Below, in pieces: positions 7,854-18,035 of a stretch of DNA of 64,000 nucleotides. A program made the translations under genes and the position numbers. The DNA is from Ectopseudomonas toyotomiensis. Lineage in GTDB: Bacteria; Pseudomonadota; Gammaproteobacteria; Pseudomonadales; Pseudomonadaceae. The stretch covers positions 248,001 through 312,000 of the forward strand of contig NZ_FOXK01000003.1 in the NCBI RefSeq assembly GCF_900115695.1, given 5' to 3'. Below the pieces are notes generated by a model, which was not told the origin of the DNA, did no database searches, and was given only the letters and a program-made list of their open reading frames with translations. How positions within the stretch are numbered: the first letter of the stretch is position 1; every line of letters begins with the position of its first letter.

Positions 7854-9145
7854 TGGGCGCACGTCATTGTCCGGCGCTGCTGATCGCTGCGCCGGCGTCC
7901 GGCCAGGGTAAGACCACTGTCACCGCTGCGCTGGCACGTCTGCATACGCGCCAGGGTCGGCGGGTGCGGGTGTTCAAGTGCGGCCCGGACTTTCTCGATC
8001 CGATGATCCATGCGCGTGCCAGCGGCGCGCCGGTGTACCAGCTCGACCTGGCCATGGTCGGCGAAGCAGAGAGCCGTCGCCTGCTGTGGCAGGCGGCCGG
8101 CGAGGCCGATCTGATCCTGATCGAAGGGGTGATGGGCCTGTTCGACGGCAAGCCCTCGGCGGCCGACCTGGCCCGCCACTTCGGCGTGCCGGTGCTGGGC
8201 GTGATCGACGGTGCGGCCATGGCGCAGACCTTCGGCGCCCTGGCCCACGGGCTTGCCACCTTCCAGCCGGACTTGCCCTTTGCCGGCGTGCTCGGCAACC
8301 GTGTTGCCAGCACGCGGCATGGCGAGATTCTGCGTGATGCGCTGCCAGCGAGCATTCGCTGGTTCGGCGCGTTGCCGCGTAGCGCTGCGGTGGAGCTGCC
8401 CAGCCGCCATCTGGGGCTGGTGCAGGCCGGTGAGTTGGCCGATCTGGACGCACGTCTGGACGCCGCGGCCGATGCGCTGGCGGCCAGTGCCAACATCGAC
8501 CTGCCGCCTGCGGTGAGCTTCGCCGCGCCGCAGGTCGATGAACTGGCGCCCCTGTTGTCTGGCGTACGTATCGGCGTAGCGCGCGATGCGGCGTTCGCCT
8601 TCCTTTATCAGGCCAATCTCGATCTGCTGCAGGCACTGGGCGCCGAGTTGCATTACTTCTCGCCGCTCACTGATCGCGAGCTGCCAAAGGTGGACAGCCT
8701 CTATCTGCCTGGCGGATATCCGGAGCTGTACCTTGCCGAGCTGGAAGGTAACCAGCTGATGGCCGCGGCGATTCGTGCTCATTATCAGGCCGGCAAGCCC
8801 TTGCTCGCCGAATGTGGCGGCATGCTCTATCTGCTCGATGAACTGCGCGACAAGCAAGGTGCCAGCGGGCGCATGCTCGGCCTGCTGGCGGGCAGCGCGG
8901 CCTTGCAGCCACGGCTGACCGCCCTGGCCTTGCAGCAGGTGACGCTGCCCGAAGGCGAGCTACGTGGCCACAGTTACCATCACTCGCGGTTGGAAAGTCC
9001 CTTGCAGCCTCTGGCGCTCGGTCGCTGCCCGAACGGCAAGCCGGTGGCTGAGGCGGTGTATCGCCTGGGGCGACTCACGGCCAGCTATATCCACTTCTAC
9101 CTACCGTCAAACCCGGAGGCGGCCGCCGCGCTGTTACGCCCATGA
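7853..9145 (+). CDS. cobB: Cobyrinate a,c-diamide synthase CobB
   Basis: CobB amidates the a and c side chains of cobyrinate using glutamine and ATP. The 430-residue protein has an N-terminal dethiobiotin-synthetase-like ATPase domain (PASGQGKTTVTAAL) and a C-terminal class I glutaminase domain with the Cys nucleophile in LAECGGMLYL and a final HSYHHS region. It overlaps cobO at the start and bluB at the end (ATGA). Confidence 0.95.
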   Translation: MGARHCPALLIAAPASGQGKTTVTAALARLHTRQGRRVRVFKCGPDFLDPMIHARASGAPVYQLDLAMVGEAESRRLLWQAAGEADLILIEGVMGLFDGKPSAADLARHFGVPVLGVIDGAAMAQTFGALAHGLATFQPDLPFAGVLGNRVASTRHGEILRDALPASIRWFGALPRSAAVELPSRHLGLVQAGELADLDARLDAAADALAASANIDLPPAVSFAAPQVDELAPLLSGVRIGVARDAAFAFLYQANLDLLQALGAELHYFSPLTDRELPKVDSLYLPGGYPELYLAELEGNQLMAAAIRAHYQAGKPLLAECGGMLYLLDELRDKQGASGRMLGLLAGSAALQPRLTALALQQVTLPEGELRGHSYHHSRLESPLQPLALGRCPNGKPVAEAVYRLGRLTASYIHFYLPSNPEAAAALLRP

Positions 9146-9795
9146 GCGAGCATACCTTCAGCCTCGAGGAGCGCGCGGCGGTGTATCGCGCCATCGCCGA
9201 GCGCCGCGATATGCGTCATTTCAGCGGCGGTGAGGTGCCAGCCGAGGTCCTGGCGCGGCTGCTCGAAGCCGCCCACCACGCGCCGAGCGTTGGCCTGATG
9301 CAGCCTTGGCGCTTTGTGCGCGTTAGTGACCGGCAACTGCGTGAGTCCATTCATGAACTGGTGGAGGCCGAGCGGGTGCGCACTGCCGAGGCCCTTGGCG
9401 AGCGCAGTGACGAGTTCATGCGGCTGAAGGTCGAAGGTATTCGCGACTGCGCCGAGCTACTAGCGGTGGCGCTGATGGAAGGACGCGACGGACATGTCTT
9501 TGGACGACGCACCCTGCCGGAAATGGATATGGCCTCGGTGGCCTGCGCCATTCAGAATCTGTGGCTGGCTGCGCGGGCCGAAGGGCTCGGGCTCGGTTGG
9601 GTATCGTTGTTCGACCCCGAGGCACTGGCGGCATTGTTGGGCATGCCGGCGGGCAGCAAGCCGGTAGCGCTGCTGTGCCTGGGGCCGGTTCAGGCCTTTT
9701 ACGACAAACCGATGCTGGTGGAGGAGGGTTGGGCCACGCCCCGACCGCTATCGGAATTGTTGTTCGAGAATCGATGGGGATCATCTGGTGAGTGA
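9142..9795 (+). CDS. bluB: 5,6-dimethylbenzimidazole synthase BluB
   Basis: BluB breaks up reduced FMN with oxygen to make 5,6-dimethylbenzimidazole, the lower ligand of B12. The 217-residue protein is a nitroreductase-fold enzyme with RRDMRHFS, HHAPSVGLMQPWRF and a GLGWVSLFDP segment typical of BluB. Its ATG overlaps the cobB TGA. Its presence means the host makes the lower ligand aerobically. Confidence 0.93.
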   Translation: MSEHTFSLEERAAVYRAIAERRDMRHFSGGEVPAEVLARLLEAAHHAPSVGLMQPWRFVRVSDRQLRESIHELVEAERVRTAEALGERSDEFMRLKVEGIRDCAELLAVALMEGRDGHVFGRRTLPEMDMASVACAIQNLWLAARAEGLGLGWVSLFDPEALAALLGMPAGSKPVALLCLGPVQAFYDKPMLVEEGWATPRPLSELLFENRWGSSGE

Positions 9796-9798
9796 ACG

Positions 9799-10707
9799 AT
9801 GAGCCTGGCGCTGATCACCTGCGTCGGCGTGGCGCTGGACGCCGTGCTGGGCGAGCCCAGGCGCGCGCATCCGCTGGTGGCCTTCGGTCGCCTGGCGGGG
9901 CGCCTGGAGCAGCGCTTCAACCCGGCTGGTGGCGGCTGGCGCAGCCATGGCGTAACAGCCTGGTGCCTGGCGGTGCTGCCCCTGACCCTGCTCACCTGGC
10001 TGTTGGTGCACCTGACCTCGCTTGGCTGGGCGGTGGAGATCTTGGCCCTGTACTTCGCCCTTGGTCTGCGCAGCCTGTATGAGCACGCGCAGCCGGTGGC
10101 CCGCGCGCTGCGTCTGGGTGACCTGGCCCTGGCGCGCGAGCGCGTCGGCTGGATGGTCAGCCGCAATACCGCCGAGCTGGACGCAACCGGGGTGGCCCGT
10201 GCCGGCACCGAATCGGTGCTGGAAAACGGCTCCGACGCAGTGTTCGCCGCCTTGTTCTGGTTCGTCGTCGCTGGCGCGCCGGGTGTCGTCCTGTACCGCC
10301 TGAGCAACACGCTCGATGCCATGTGGGGCTATCGCAACGAACGCTTCGAGCGTTTTGGCTGGGCCGCGGCGAAGATCGATGACGTGCTCAATTACATCCC
10401 GGCGCGCCTGGTGGCGCTGACCTATGCGCTGCTTGGGCGGACTGCCCTGGCCATGCGCTGCTGGCGCCGGCAGGCGCCCTTGTGGGACAGTCCCAATGCT
10501 GGCCCGGTGATGGCCGCTGGTGCCGGAAGCCTGGGCGTTAGTCTGGGCGGTGCGGCGGAGTATCACGGCGAGGTGCATGAACGCCCACAACTGGGCGAAG
10601 GCCCACCGCCGCGGGCGCGGGATATCGAACGGGCGATGAACAGGGTCATCGCCGGAGTTGGCTTGTGGCTGTTATGCCTGATCGTCTGGGAGGTGCTGGG
10701 TGCTTGA
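9799..10707 (+). CDS. cbiB: Adenosylcobinamide-phosphate synthase CbiB
   Basis: CbiB, called CobD in Pseudomonas denitrificans naming, attaches the aminopropanol phosphate arm to adenosylcobyric acid in the inner membrane. The 302-residue protein has several hydrophobic segments, [18 protein letters not shown] near its N terminus, and the conserved [13 protein letters not shown] segment. It starts 3 bp after bluB and overlaps the next gene by 8 bp. Confidence 0.93.
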   Translation: MSLALITCVGVALDAVLGEPRRAHPLVAFGRLAGRLEQRFNPAGGGWRSHGVTAWCLAVLPLTLLTWLLVHLTSLGWAVEILALYFALGLRSLYEHAQPVARALRLGDLALARERVGWMVSRNTAELDATGVARAGTESVLENGSDAVFAALFWFVVAGAPGVVLYRLSNTLDAMWGYRNERFERFGWAAAKIDDVLNYIPARLVALTYALLGRTALAMRCWRRQAPLWDSPNAGPVMAAGAGSLGVSLGGAAEYHGEVHERPQLGEGPPPRARDIERAMNRVIAGVGLWLLCLIVWEVLGA

Positions 10708-11710
10708 ACATGGAGGTCGTCTGCGCGCAGCGGCGCAGCGCTATGGCATCCCACTGGAGGACTGGCTGGATCTGTCCACCGGGGTCGCACCCTATGGTTG
10801 GGATCTGCCGGCGGTACCGGGCTCTGCCTGGGCGCGCCTGCCTGAAGCGGACGACGGCCTGGAGCAGGCGGCGCGCGATTATTACGGCGCCGTCAGCCTG
10901 CTGCCGGTAGCCGGCTCGCAGGCGGCGATCCAGGCCCTGCCACGTCTGCGTACGAACAGCAGCGTGGGTATCCTCGCACCGACCTATGCCGAGCACGCTG
11001 CCGCCTGGCGGCGCGAGGGGCATCGGGTGATCAAGTTGAGCGAGGGCTCGGTACATCGCGCGCTGCCGCAAGTGGATGTACTGCTGGTGGTCAACCCTAA
11101 CAATCCGACCGGCCGCCTGATCGAGCCGGCGCGCCTGCTCGACTGGCACGATGAACTGGCCGAGCGCGGCGGCTGGCTGGTGGTCGACGAAGCCTTCATC
11201 GATTGCACGCCGGAGCACAGCCTGGCCGCCTACAGCGACATGCCGGGGCTGATCGTGCTGCGTTCGTTCGGCAAATTCTTCGGTCTGGCCGGTTTGCGTC
11301 TGGGTTTTGTCCTGGCTGCACAGGCCTTGCTGGATGAGCTGGAGGCGCTGCTCGGGCCCTGGGCCGTCAGTGGCCCGGCGCGCAGCGTGGCGCGCAGCCT
11401 GCTGGTCGATGGCGAGGGGCAGCGCCGCCAGCGTGAGCGCCTGCTGGCTGACGGCGAGCGCCTCAAGGCGCTGCTGCGTGACTGTGGCTTGCCGTCGACC
11501 GGGGGCTCGTCGCTGTTCCAGTTCTGCTGCACCCGCCGCGCCGTGCCCTGCGCCGAGCTGTTGGCGCGGCGGGGCATCCTGGTACGCCTGTTCGCCGAAC
11601 TGGACAGCCTGCGCTTCGGCCTGCCGGCGGACGAGGCTGGCTGGCTGCGACTGGAGCAGGGGCTGCTGGAATGCGCGCCGATATTGGCCAGTCTCGAGGA
11701 AACGCCCTGA
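10700..11710 (+). CDS. cobD: Threonine-phosphate decarboxylase CobD
   Basis: This PLP enzyme, called CobC in P. denitrificans naming, makes aminopropanol phosphate for CbiB. The 336-residue protein is a fold-type I aminotransferase relative with [19 protein letters not shown] and the PLP-lysine region [14 protein letters not shown]. It starts with GTG at 10700 inside the end of cbiB and overlaps the cobQ start at its own stop, so translation is coupled on both sides. Confidence 0.92.
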   Translation: MLEHGGRLRAAAQRYGIPLEDWLDLSTGVAPYGWDLPAVPGSAWARLPEADDGLEQAARDYYGAVSLLPVAGSQAAIQALPRLRTNSSVGILAPTYAEHAAAWRREGHRVIKLSEGSVHRALPQVDVLLVVNPNNPTGRLIEPARLLDWHDELAERGGWLVVDEAFIDCTPEHSLAAYSDMPGLIVLRSFGKFFGLAGLRLGFVLAAQALLDELEALLGPWAVSGPARSVARSLLVDGEGQRRQRERLLADGERLKALLRDCGLPSTGGSSLFQFCCTRRAVPCAELLARRGILVRLFAELDSLRFGLPADEAGWLRLEQGLLECAPILASLEETP

Positions 11711-13158
11711 TGACCACCCTCATGGTGCAGGGCACCACCTCCGATGCCGGTAAGAGCACACTGGTGACGGCGCTGTGTCGCTGGGTACGGCGCCAGGGCG
11801 TCTCCGTGGCGCCGTTCAAGCCGCAAAACATGGCGCTCAACTCGGCAGTGACCGCCGATGGCGGCGAGATCGGTCGAGCGCAGGCGGTACAGGCGCAAGC
11901 GGCCGGCCTGGCGCCACATACCGACATGAACCCGGTGCTGCTCAAGCCCAACAGCGACATGGGCGCCCAGGTGATCATTCACGGCCGTGCCATCGGCAAC
12001 ATGCAGGCGCTGACCTATCACGGCTACAAGCCGGTGGCCATGGCGGCTGTGCTGGAGTCACACGCCCGCTTGCTCGAGCGTCATCAACTGGTGCTGGTCG
12101 AGGGCGCGGGCTCGCCGGCCGAGATCAACCTGCGCGCCGGCGACATTGCCAACATGGGCTTTGCCGAGGCGGTGGACTGCCCGGTAATCCTGATTGCCGA
12201 TATCGACAAGGGCGGCGTGTTCGCCCATCTGGTTGGCACCCTGGAGCTGCTCAGCCCGAGCGAGCAGGCGCGTATCCAAGGGTTCGTAATCAATCGCTTT
12301 CGCGGTGATATCGCGCTGCTCAAACCAGGGCTGGACTGGTTGGAGCAGCGCACCGGCAAGCCCGTGCTCGGCGTACTGCCGTATCTGATGGATTTCCACC
12401 TGGAAGCCGAAGACGCCGTCGATACCCGGCAGCAGGCCAAGGACGCACAGGCGCTGCGCGTGGTGGTGCCGGTGTTGCCACGTATCAGCAACCACACCGA
12501 TTTCGACCCGCTAAGGCTACACCCGCAGGTGCAACTGACCTTCGTCGGGCCGGGCCAGGCCATCCCGCCGAGCGATCTGGTCATCCTGCCCGGCTCCAAG
12601 AGTGTGCGCGCCGATCTCGCACGGCTGCGCGAGCAGGGCTGGGACGCGGCCATCACCCGCCACCTGCGCTACGGCGGCAAGCTGCTGGGCATTTGTGGCG
12701 GCCTGCAGATGCTTGGCCGGCAGATTCACGACCCGCACGGTCTGGAAGGCGCTGCCGGCAGCAGCGAGGGCCTCGGCCTGCTGGATTTCGAGACGCTGCT
12801 GGAGCCGGAAAAACAGCTGCGTAACGTCCGTGGTCGGCTGTGCCTGGAGCAGGCTGATGTCAGCGGCTACGAGATTCATGCCGGCGTCAGTCGTGGTCCG
12901 GGTCTCAACGGCGCCGTGCAGCTCGATGACGGTCGCAGCGATGGCGGTCTCAGCGCCGATGGCCAGGTGCTCAGCACCTACCTGCACGGCCTGTTCGAGC
13001 AACCCTCGGCGCTCGCCGCACTGTTGCGCTGGGCCGGGCTGCATGAGGTGCAGACGGTGGACTACCAGGCGTTGCGCGAGCGCGATATCGACCGCCTGGC
13101 GGACCAGGTGGAACTGCATCTGGATACTGAAAAACTCAGAGCGCTTTGCGGCCTGTAG
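11710..13158 (+). CDS. cobQ: Cobyric acid synthase CobQ
   Basis: CobQ amidates four side chains of adenosylcobyrinate diamide. The 482-residue protein has an N-terminal ATPase domain ([15 protein letters not shown]) and a C-terminal class I glutaminase-type domain with [13 protein letters not shown]. The start is the ATG overlapping the upstream TGA. The TAG stop lies within the left arm of a REP element at 13155. This is the only junction in the operon that is not closely packed. Confidence 0.95.
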   Translation: MTTLMVQGTTSDAGKSTLVTALCRWVRRQGVSVAPFKPQNMALNSAVTADGGEIGRAQAVQAQAAGLAPHTDMNPVLLKPNSDMGAQVIIHGRAIGNMQALTYHGYKPVAMAAVLESHARLLERHQLVLVEGAGSPAEINLRAGDIANMGFAEAVDCPVILIADIDKGGVFAHLVGTLELLSPSEQARIQGFVINRFRGDIALLKPGLDWLEQRTGKPVLGVLPYLMDFHLEAEDAVDTRQQAKDAQALRVVVPVLPRISNHTDFDPLRLHPQVQLTFVGPGQAIPPSDLVILPGSKSVRADLARLREQGWDAAITRHLRYGGKLLGICGGLQMLGRQIHDPHGLEGAAGSSEGLGLLDFETLLEPEKQLRNVRGRLCLEQADVSGYEIHAGVSRGPGLNGAVQLDDGRSDGGLSADGQVLSTYLHGLFEQPSALAALLRWAGLHEVQTVDYQALRERDIDRLADQVELHLDTEKLRALCGL

Positions 13159-13216
13159 GAGCGAGCTCTGCTCGCGAAGCTTTTATGTCCCGTACGCGAG
13201 CAGAGCTCGCTCCTAC
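13155..13216. repeat. REP element, perfect 22-bp inverted repeat
   Basis: GTAGGAGCGAGCTCTGCTCGCG at 13155-13176, here described by its two arms, is exactly inverted at 13195-13216 around an 18-nt centre. This is the common Pseudomonas REP type. Its left arm supplies the TAG stop of cobQ. It spaces cobQ from cobU within the operon and could shield the upstream mRNA from 3' decay. Confidence 0.85.
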
Positions 13217-13241
13217 GGGAGAAATGAATGTGGATGGAAGC

Positions 13242-13763
13242 ATGCTTGAATTGATCCTCGGCGGTGCCCGTTCCGGCAAGAGCCGGCTGGCGGAGAAGCT
13301 GGCCGACGAGTCTGGATTGGAGGTCGTTTACATCGCCACCAGCCAGCCGCTCGATGGCGAGATGAATGCGCGCGTCGCTCAGCATCGCGCGCGTCGCCCG
13401 CCGCACTGGGCGCTGGTCGAGGAGCCGCTGGCGCTGGCCCATGTGCTGCGCGAACAGGCCGCGCCCGGTCGTTGCCTGCTGGTGGACTGCCTGACCCTGT
13501 GGCTGACCAACCTGCTGATGCAGGACGATCCGGCTCGGCTGGCAGCCGAACGCGATGCGCTACTCGGCTGCGTGGACGAACTGCCCGGACGAATCCTGCT
13601 GGTCAGCAACGAAACCGGGCTGGGTGTGGTGCCGCTGGGCGAGCTCACCCGCCGTTATGTCGATGAGGCCGGCTGGCTGCACCAGGCGCTGGCCGAGCGC
13701 AGCCAGCGCGTGCTGTTCACAGTCGCCGGTTTGCCCATGGTGTTGAAGGGAGAGGCGTTATGA
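13242..13763 (+). CDS. cobU: Bifunctional adenosylcobinamide kinase/guanylyltransferase CobU
   Basis: CobU (CobP) phosphorylates adenosylcobinamide and then adds GMP. The 173-residue protein begins [16 protein letters not shown], a P-loop at the very N terminus, and has [12 protein letters not shown] and [13 protein letters not shown]. An in-frame ATG at 13224 is possible, but the GGAG before it is only 2-3 nt away, and starting at 13242 matches family N termini. A REP element lies just upstream. The stop overlaps cobT. Confidence 0.93.
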   Translation: MLELILGGARSGKSRLAEKLADESGLEVVYIATSQPLDGEMNARVAQHRARRPPHWALVEEPLALAHVLREQAAPGRCLLVDCLTLWLTNLLMQDDPARLAAERDALLGCVDELPGRILLVSNETGLGVVPLGELTRRYVDEAGWLHQALAERSQRVLFTVAGLPMVLKGEAL

Positions 13764-14815
13764 GTCTGCAATGGTGGCAAGGGCCTTGTCAGCCGCTCGA
13801 TCATGTTGCGCGGCTCAAGGCCGAGACACGTCAGCAGCAATTGACCAAGCCGGCGGGTTCGCTGGGGCGGCTGGAGAGTCTCGCGATCCATCTGGCCGCA
13901 TTGCAGGGGTGCGAGCGGCCGAGACTGGACAAGCTGTCGATCGCCATCTTTGCCGGTGACCATGGCGTGGTGGCCGAAGGGATTTCCGCCTACCCGCAGG
14001 CGGTGACGGGGCAGATGCTGGCCAACTTCGTCACTGGCGGTGCGGCGATCAGTGTGCTCGCGCGTCAGTTGGATGCGGCGCTCGAGGTGATCGACCTGGG
14101 TACTGCCGAACCCTTGCCGCCGCTGCCAGGCGTGCGTCATCTGCAGGTCGGTGCTGGTACGCAGAACTTTGCCCGTGATCCGGCGATGACCCTGGCGCAG
14201 GTGATGATCTGCCTGGAGGCCGGTCGCGACAGCATCCAGCGTGCGCGCGCCAGCGGTTGCGATCTGTTCGTCGGTGGCGAGATGGGCATCGGCAACACCA
14301 CCGCGGCGGCAGCGCTGGCCTGCTGGCTGCTGAGTTGCCCGGCGAGCGAGCTGGCAGGTCCCGGCACCGGGCTGGATGGCGCGGGTGTGGCGCACAAGGC
14401 GCGGGTGATCGATGCCGCGTTGGCCCTGCACTGTGCGCGGATCGACGGGCCATTGCAGGCGCTGATCCACCTGGGTGGCTTCGAGATTGCAGCGCTCACC
14501 GGCGCCTACCTGGCCGCCGCGCAGCGGGGTATCGCGGTATTGGTCGATGGCTTTATCTGCAGCGTTGCGGCCTTGCTCGCCGTGCGCCTGAACCCTGGCT
14601 GCCGCGACTGGCTGCTGTTCGCCCATCACGGTGCCGAGCCCGGTCATGTTCGTGTGCTGCAGGCGCTGGAGGCCGAGCCGCTATTGGAGCTGGGCTTGCG
14701 TCTGGGTGAGGGCAGCGGCGCCGCGCTGGCCGTGCCGTTGCTGCGTCTGGCCTGTGCCCTGCATGGCCAGATGGCGACCTTCACCGAAGCGGCCGTCGCC
14801 GAAAGGCCGAGCTGA
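13760..14815 (+). CDS. cobT: Nicotinate-nucleotide-dimethylbenzimidazole phosphoribosyltransferase CobT
   Basis: CobT makes alpha-ribazole phosphate from dimethylbenzimidazole and nicotinate mononucleotide. The 351-residue protein shows [30 protein letters not shown] and a C-terminal [12 protein letters not shown] region, all characteristic of the family. It overlaps cobU and cobC by 4 and 1 bases. It uses the product of bluB in the same operon. Confidence 0.95.
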   Translation: MSLQWWQGPCQPLDHVARLKAETRQQQLTKPAGSLGRLESLAIHLAALQGCERPRLDKLSIAIFAGDHGVVAEGISAYPQAVTGQMLANFVTGGAAISVLARQLDAALEVIDLGTAEPLPPLPGVRHLQVGAGTQNFARDPAMTLAQVMICLEAGRDSIQRARASGCDLFVGGEMGIGNTTAAAALACWLLSCPASELAGPGTGLDGAGVAHKARVIDAALALHCARIDGPLQALIHLGGFEIAALTGAYLAAAQRGIAVLVDGFICSVAALLAVRLNPGCRDWLLFAHHGAEPGHVRVLQALEAEPLLELGLRLGEGSGAALAVPLLRLACALHGQMATFTEAAVAERPS

Positions 14816-15387
14816 TGCTGCATCTGGAATTGCTGCGTCACGGTGAAACCGAGCTGGGCGGTGGGCTGCGTGGCAGCCTGGATGATGCGCTGACCGAGCA
14901 GGGCTGGGCGCAACTGCGCGCAGCGGTGCAGGACGCCGGCCCCTGGGATAGCCTGATCAGCTCGCCACTGCAGCGTTGCGCGCGTTTTGCCGAGGAAATC
15001 GCGCTGGCCAATGCCTTGCCGCTGCACTACGAGGCGGATCTGCAAGAGCTGCATTTCGGTGATTGGGAAGGGCGCACTGCTGCACAGCTGATGGACAGCG
15101 ATGCTGAAGCGCTGGGCTGCTTCTGGGCCGATCCCTATGCGTTCACACCGCCTAATGGCGAGCCGTTGCTGCAGTTCGAGGCGCGTGTGCTGGCTGCCTT
15201 GCGACGCTTGCAGCAGCGCCATGCGGGAGAGCGGCTGCTGCTGATCACCCACGGCGGCGTGATGCGCCTGCTACTGGCGCGCGCGCGTGGCCTGCCACGC
15301 CAGGACCTGCTGCAGGTCAACGTCGGCTATGCCCAGCGTTTTCGTCTGAGCCTGGATGCCGATGGGCAACTGGCAGAGTTGCCATGA
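14815..15387 (+). CDS. cobC: Alpha-ribazole phosphatase (histidine phosphatase family)
   Basis: The 190-residue protein belongs to the phosphoglycerate mutase-like histidine phosphatases. It has the N-terminal LLRHGETELG motif with the phosphorylated His and a second His in LLITHGGVMRLLL. In this operon position it should remove phosphate from alpha-ribazole phosphate or adenosylcobalamin phosphate (CobC in enteric naming). It overlaps cobT and cobS by short stop-start overlaps. Confidence 0.9.
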   Translation: MLHLELLRHGETELGGGLRGSLDDALTEQGWAQLRAAVQDAGPWDSLISSPLQRCARFAEEIALANALPLHYEADLQELHFGDWEGRTAAQLMDSDAEALGCFWADPYAFTPPNGEPLLQFEARVLAALRRLQQRHAGERLLLITHGGVMRLLLARARGLPRQDLLQVNVGYAQRFRLSLDADGQLAELP

Positions 15388-16115
15388 TCGCGTTGCTGAT
15401 CGCCCTGCAGTTCCTCACTCGTCTGCCGGTCAGCCTGCCTGGCATGCCCACCCCCGAGCAGGTGGGGCGCTCGCTGCTTTGGTACCCGCTAGTGGGGCTG
15501 CTGCTCGGCCTGCTGCTGTGGGGCGCTCATCTGCTGTTGGGGCAGACACCGGCGTTATTGCAGGCGGCGATCATTCTGGCGTTGTGGGTGGGGGTGAGCG
15601 GCGGTCTGCATCTGGACGGCCTGGCCGATACCGCTGATGCCTGGGTCGGCGGTTTCGGTGATCGCGAGCGCACTCTGACGATCATGAAGGACCCGCGCAG
15701 CGGCCCCATTGCGGTGGTGGTGCTGGTGCTGCTGTTACTGCTCAAGTTCGCTGGGTTGTTCACGCTCCTGCAGGCCGGGCAGGGCATCTACCTGTTGCTG
15801 CTGCCCTGGCTGGGGCGCAGCCTGTTGCCGTTGCTGCTGGCAACCACGCCCTACGTGCGGGCCGGCGGGCTGGGTCAGGCCCTGGTCGATCATCTGCCGA
15901 GGGGGCAACTGCATTGGGTGCTGGGCGTGCATCTACTGGGCATGCTGCTGTTCGGCTGGGCGGGGCTGCTGGCGTTGGCCACGGCATTGCTGCTGTTCGT
16001 CTGGCTGCGTCGCGCGTTGCTGCTACGCCTGGGTGGCACCACCGGAGATACCGCCGGTGCACTGGTCGAGCTGGCCGAGTGCGCCGTGCTCCTGACACTG
16101 GCGCTGAGTCTCTGA
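15384..16115 (+). CDS. cobS: Adenosylcobinamide-GDP ribazoletransferase (cobalamin synthase) CobS
   Basis: CobS, also called CobV, joins adenosylcobinamide-GDP to alpha-ribazole, the last assembly step, in the inner membrane. The 243-residue protein is very hydrophobic, with several membrane segments and the conserved GGLHLDGLADTADAW and FGDRERTLTIMKDPR motifs. It is the last gene of the operon. No strong terminator is visible after it. Confidence 0.94.
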   Translation: MIALLIALQFLTRLPVSLPGMPTPEQVGRSLLWYPLVGLLLGLLLWGAHLLLGQTPALLQAAIILALWVGVSGGLHLDGLADTADAWVGGFGDRERTLTIMKDPRSGPIAVVVLVLLLLLKFAGLFTLLQAGQGIYLLLLPWLGRSLLPLLLATTPYVRAGGLGQALVDHLPRGQLHWVLGVHLLGMLLFGWAGLLALATALLLFVWLRRALLLRLGGTTGDTAGALVELAECAVLLTLALSL

Positions 16116-16188
16116 TCTCAACTGTTATGGCGAGGCGGTGGGCAACTGTATGAGTGCCAATCGCTGATGCGGGTATATACCTGTATCC

Positions 16189-16593
16189 ATGTTGCCGACC
16201 TCCTGTCTCTGTACCCAATTGCGCCGCGCCAGCCGTGGTGTCACCCGCCGTTACGACGATGCCCTCGCGGCCGTCGGGCTCGGTGCCGCGCAGTTTTCCC
16301 TGTTGCGCCATGTGCAGCGGCTCGGTCAACCGAGCATTTCCCTGCTGGCTGAAGCCATGGGGCTCGATCGCAGCACGCTCGGGCGCAACGTGCGGGTGCT
16401 GGAGGAACAGGGGCTGGTGCAACTGGGAGAAGGGCGCGATTTGCGCGCTCGCGAGGTACGGCTCACAGAAGCCGGCCTGCAACGCATCGAACAGGCGCTG
16501 CCGCTGTGGGAACAGGTGCAGCGTGAACTCAATGCCCGGTTAGGCGCAGATCGCCGTGCCGAGCTGATGAGGCTGCTCGAAGAACTGGCCTGA
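16189..16593 (+). CDS. MarR family transcriptional regulator
   Basis: This 134-residue protein has a winged-helix MarR core: LGAAQFSLLRHVQRLG, then a recognition-helix segment with LAEAMGLDRSTLGRNVRVLE, and an acidic and basic wing around RDLRAREVRLTEAG. No clear Shine-Dalgarno sequence precedes the ATG. It sits 52 bp upstream of an MFS transporter on the same strand, so a likely job is local control of that transporter. Its ligand is unknown. Confidence 0.82.
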   Translation: MLPTSCLCTQLRRASRGVTRRYDDALAAVGLGAAQFSLLRHVQRLGQPSISLLAEAMGLDRSTLGRNVRVLEEQGLVQLGEGRDLRAREVRLTEAGLQRIEQALPLWEQVQRELNARLGADRRAELMRLLEELA

Positions 16594-16645
16594 AGGCCGC
16601 ATCACTGCCTACACGGTCGCAGGCGACCGTCCGCTGGAGATACCG

Positions 16646-17851
16646 ATGACAACTGCATGGCGTTCAACCACCTGGCTGCTGCTCGGCGCATCGCTGATCC
16701 TGGCGCTGTCGCTCGGCACGCGCCATGGCTTCGGCCTGTTCCTGCCGCCGATGAGTGCGGAATTTGGCTGGGGCCGTGAGGTGTTCGCCTTCGCCATCGC
16801 CCTGCAGAACCTGATCTGGGGTCTGGCCCAGCCGATCACCGGTGCACTGGCCGACCGTTTCGGCGCGCGCAAGGCCATCGTCATCGGCGGCGTGCTTTAC
16901 GTGCTGGGTCTGGTGTGCATGGGTATGGCCGACTCGCCGCTGTCGTTGTCACTGAGCGCAGGTCTGTTGATCGGCATCGGTCTGTCCGGCACGTCGTTCT
17001 CGGTGATTCTCGGCGTGGTCGGTCGCGCCGTGCCGGTGGAAAAACGCAGCATGGCCATGGGCATTGCTGCGGCGGCCGGCTCCTTCGGTCAATTCGCCAT
17101 GCTGCCGGGCACGCTCGGTCTGATCAGCTGGCTCGGCTGGTCGGCAGCGCTGCTGGCCTTGGGGCTGCTGGTGGCGTTGATGATTCCGCTGGCGGCGATG
17201 ATCAAGGAGACGCCACCACCAGTGACCAATGGTCCGCAGCAGACGCTGGTCGAAGCGCTGCGTGAGGCCACCAGTCACTCCGGTTTCTGGCTGCTGGCGC
17301 TGGGCTTTTTCGTCTGCGGCTTTCAGGTGGTATTCGTCGCCGTGCACCTGCCGGCCTATCTGGTCGATCACCACCTGCCGGCGTTGACCGGTACTACGGT
17401 GCTGGCGCTGGTCGGCCTGTTCAATATCTTTGGCACCTACATCGCCGGCTGGCTCGGTGGACGCATGTCCAAGCCGCGCCTGCTCAGTGCGCTGTATCTG
17501 CTGCGCGGTGTGGTGATCACGCTGTTCCTGCTGGCACCGCTGACGCAGTGGAGTGCCTACCTGTTCGGTATCGCCATGGGCCTGCTGTGGCTGTCGACCG
17601 TGCCGCTGACCAACGGTACCGTGGCGACCCTGTTCGGCGTGCGCAACCTGTCGATGCTCGGCGGTATCGTCTTCCTGTTCCACCAGCTCGGTTCCTTCCT
17701 CGGTGGCTGGCTGGGCGGCTACCTCTACGACACCACCGGCAGCTATGACCTGGTCTGGCAGATCTCCATTGGCCTGAGTGTGATGGCTGCCGCGCTGAAC
17801 TGGCCAGTGCGCGAGGTGCCGGTTGCGCGGTTGCAAGGTGCGCCGGCGTGA
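16646..17851 (+). CDS. MFS transporter
   Basis: The 401-residue protein has about 12 predicted membrane segments and the MFS loop motif ADRFGARKA after the second segment, with a second GGRMSKPRL loop at the start of the C half. It belongs to the oxalate/formate or monocarboxylate-like MFS group by appearance (GLFLPPMSAEFGWGREVF), but the substrate cannot be told from sequence. It follows a MarR regulator and overlaps a 41-codon ORF at its stop. Confidence 0.85.
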   Translation: MTTAWRSTTWLLLGASLILALSLGTRHGFGLFLPPMSAEFGWGREVFAFAIALQNLIWGLAQPITGALADRFGARKAIVIGGVLYVLGLVCMGMADSPLSLSLSAGLLIGIGLSGTSFSVILGVVGRAVPVEKRSMAMGIAAAAGSFGQFAMLPGTLGLISWLGWSAALLALGLLVALMIPLAAMIKETPPPVTNGPQQTLVEALREATSHSGFWLLALGFFVCGFQVVFVAVHLPAYLVDHHLPALTGTTVLALVGLFNIFGTYIAGWLGGRMSKPRLLSALYLLRGVVITLFLLAPLTQWSAYLFGIAMGLLWLSTVPLTNGTVATLFGVRNLSMLGGIVFLFHQLGSFLGGWLGGYLYDTTGSYDLVWQISIGLSVMAAALNWPVREVPVARLQGAPA

Positions 17852-17973
17852 GCCACAAGGTACTGCTGATCACCGGCCTGACGCTGGGCCTTGGTCTACT
17901 GTTGGCGCTGGCCTGGTGGGGCTGGCGCCAGGGTGGGCTGGCGTTGCTGCAGTTGGGCGTCGGTATCTGCTAG
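17848..17973 (+). CDS. 41-residue hydrophobic protein
   Basis: A GTG at 17848 overlaps the transporter stop (GTGA) and opens 41 codons ending at TAG. The product starts SHKVLLITGLTLGLG and has one strong membrane segment with a WWGWR motif after it. The overlap and the length of the hydrophobic run favour a real, coupled membrane peptide. I do not recognise it, and its function is unknown. Confidence 0.55.
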   Translation: MSHKVLLITGLTLGLGLLLALAWWGWRQGGLALLQLGVGIC

Positions 17974-18035
17974 TTGCTTGCGTCTGGGCCTGCGAGTAGC
18001 GTGGTGGAATCGCGTCATCGCCTGAGGTCACTGCC

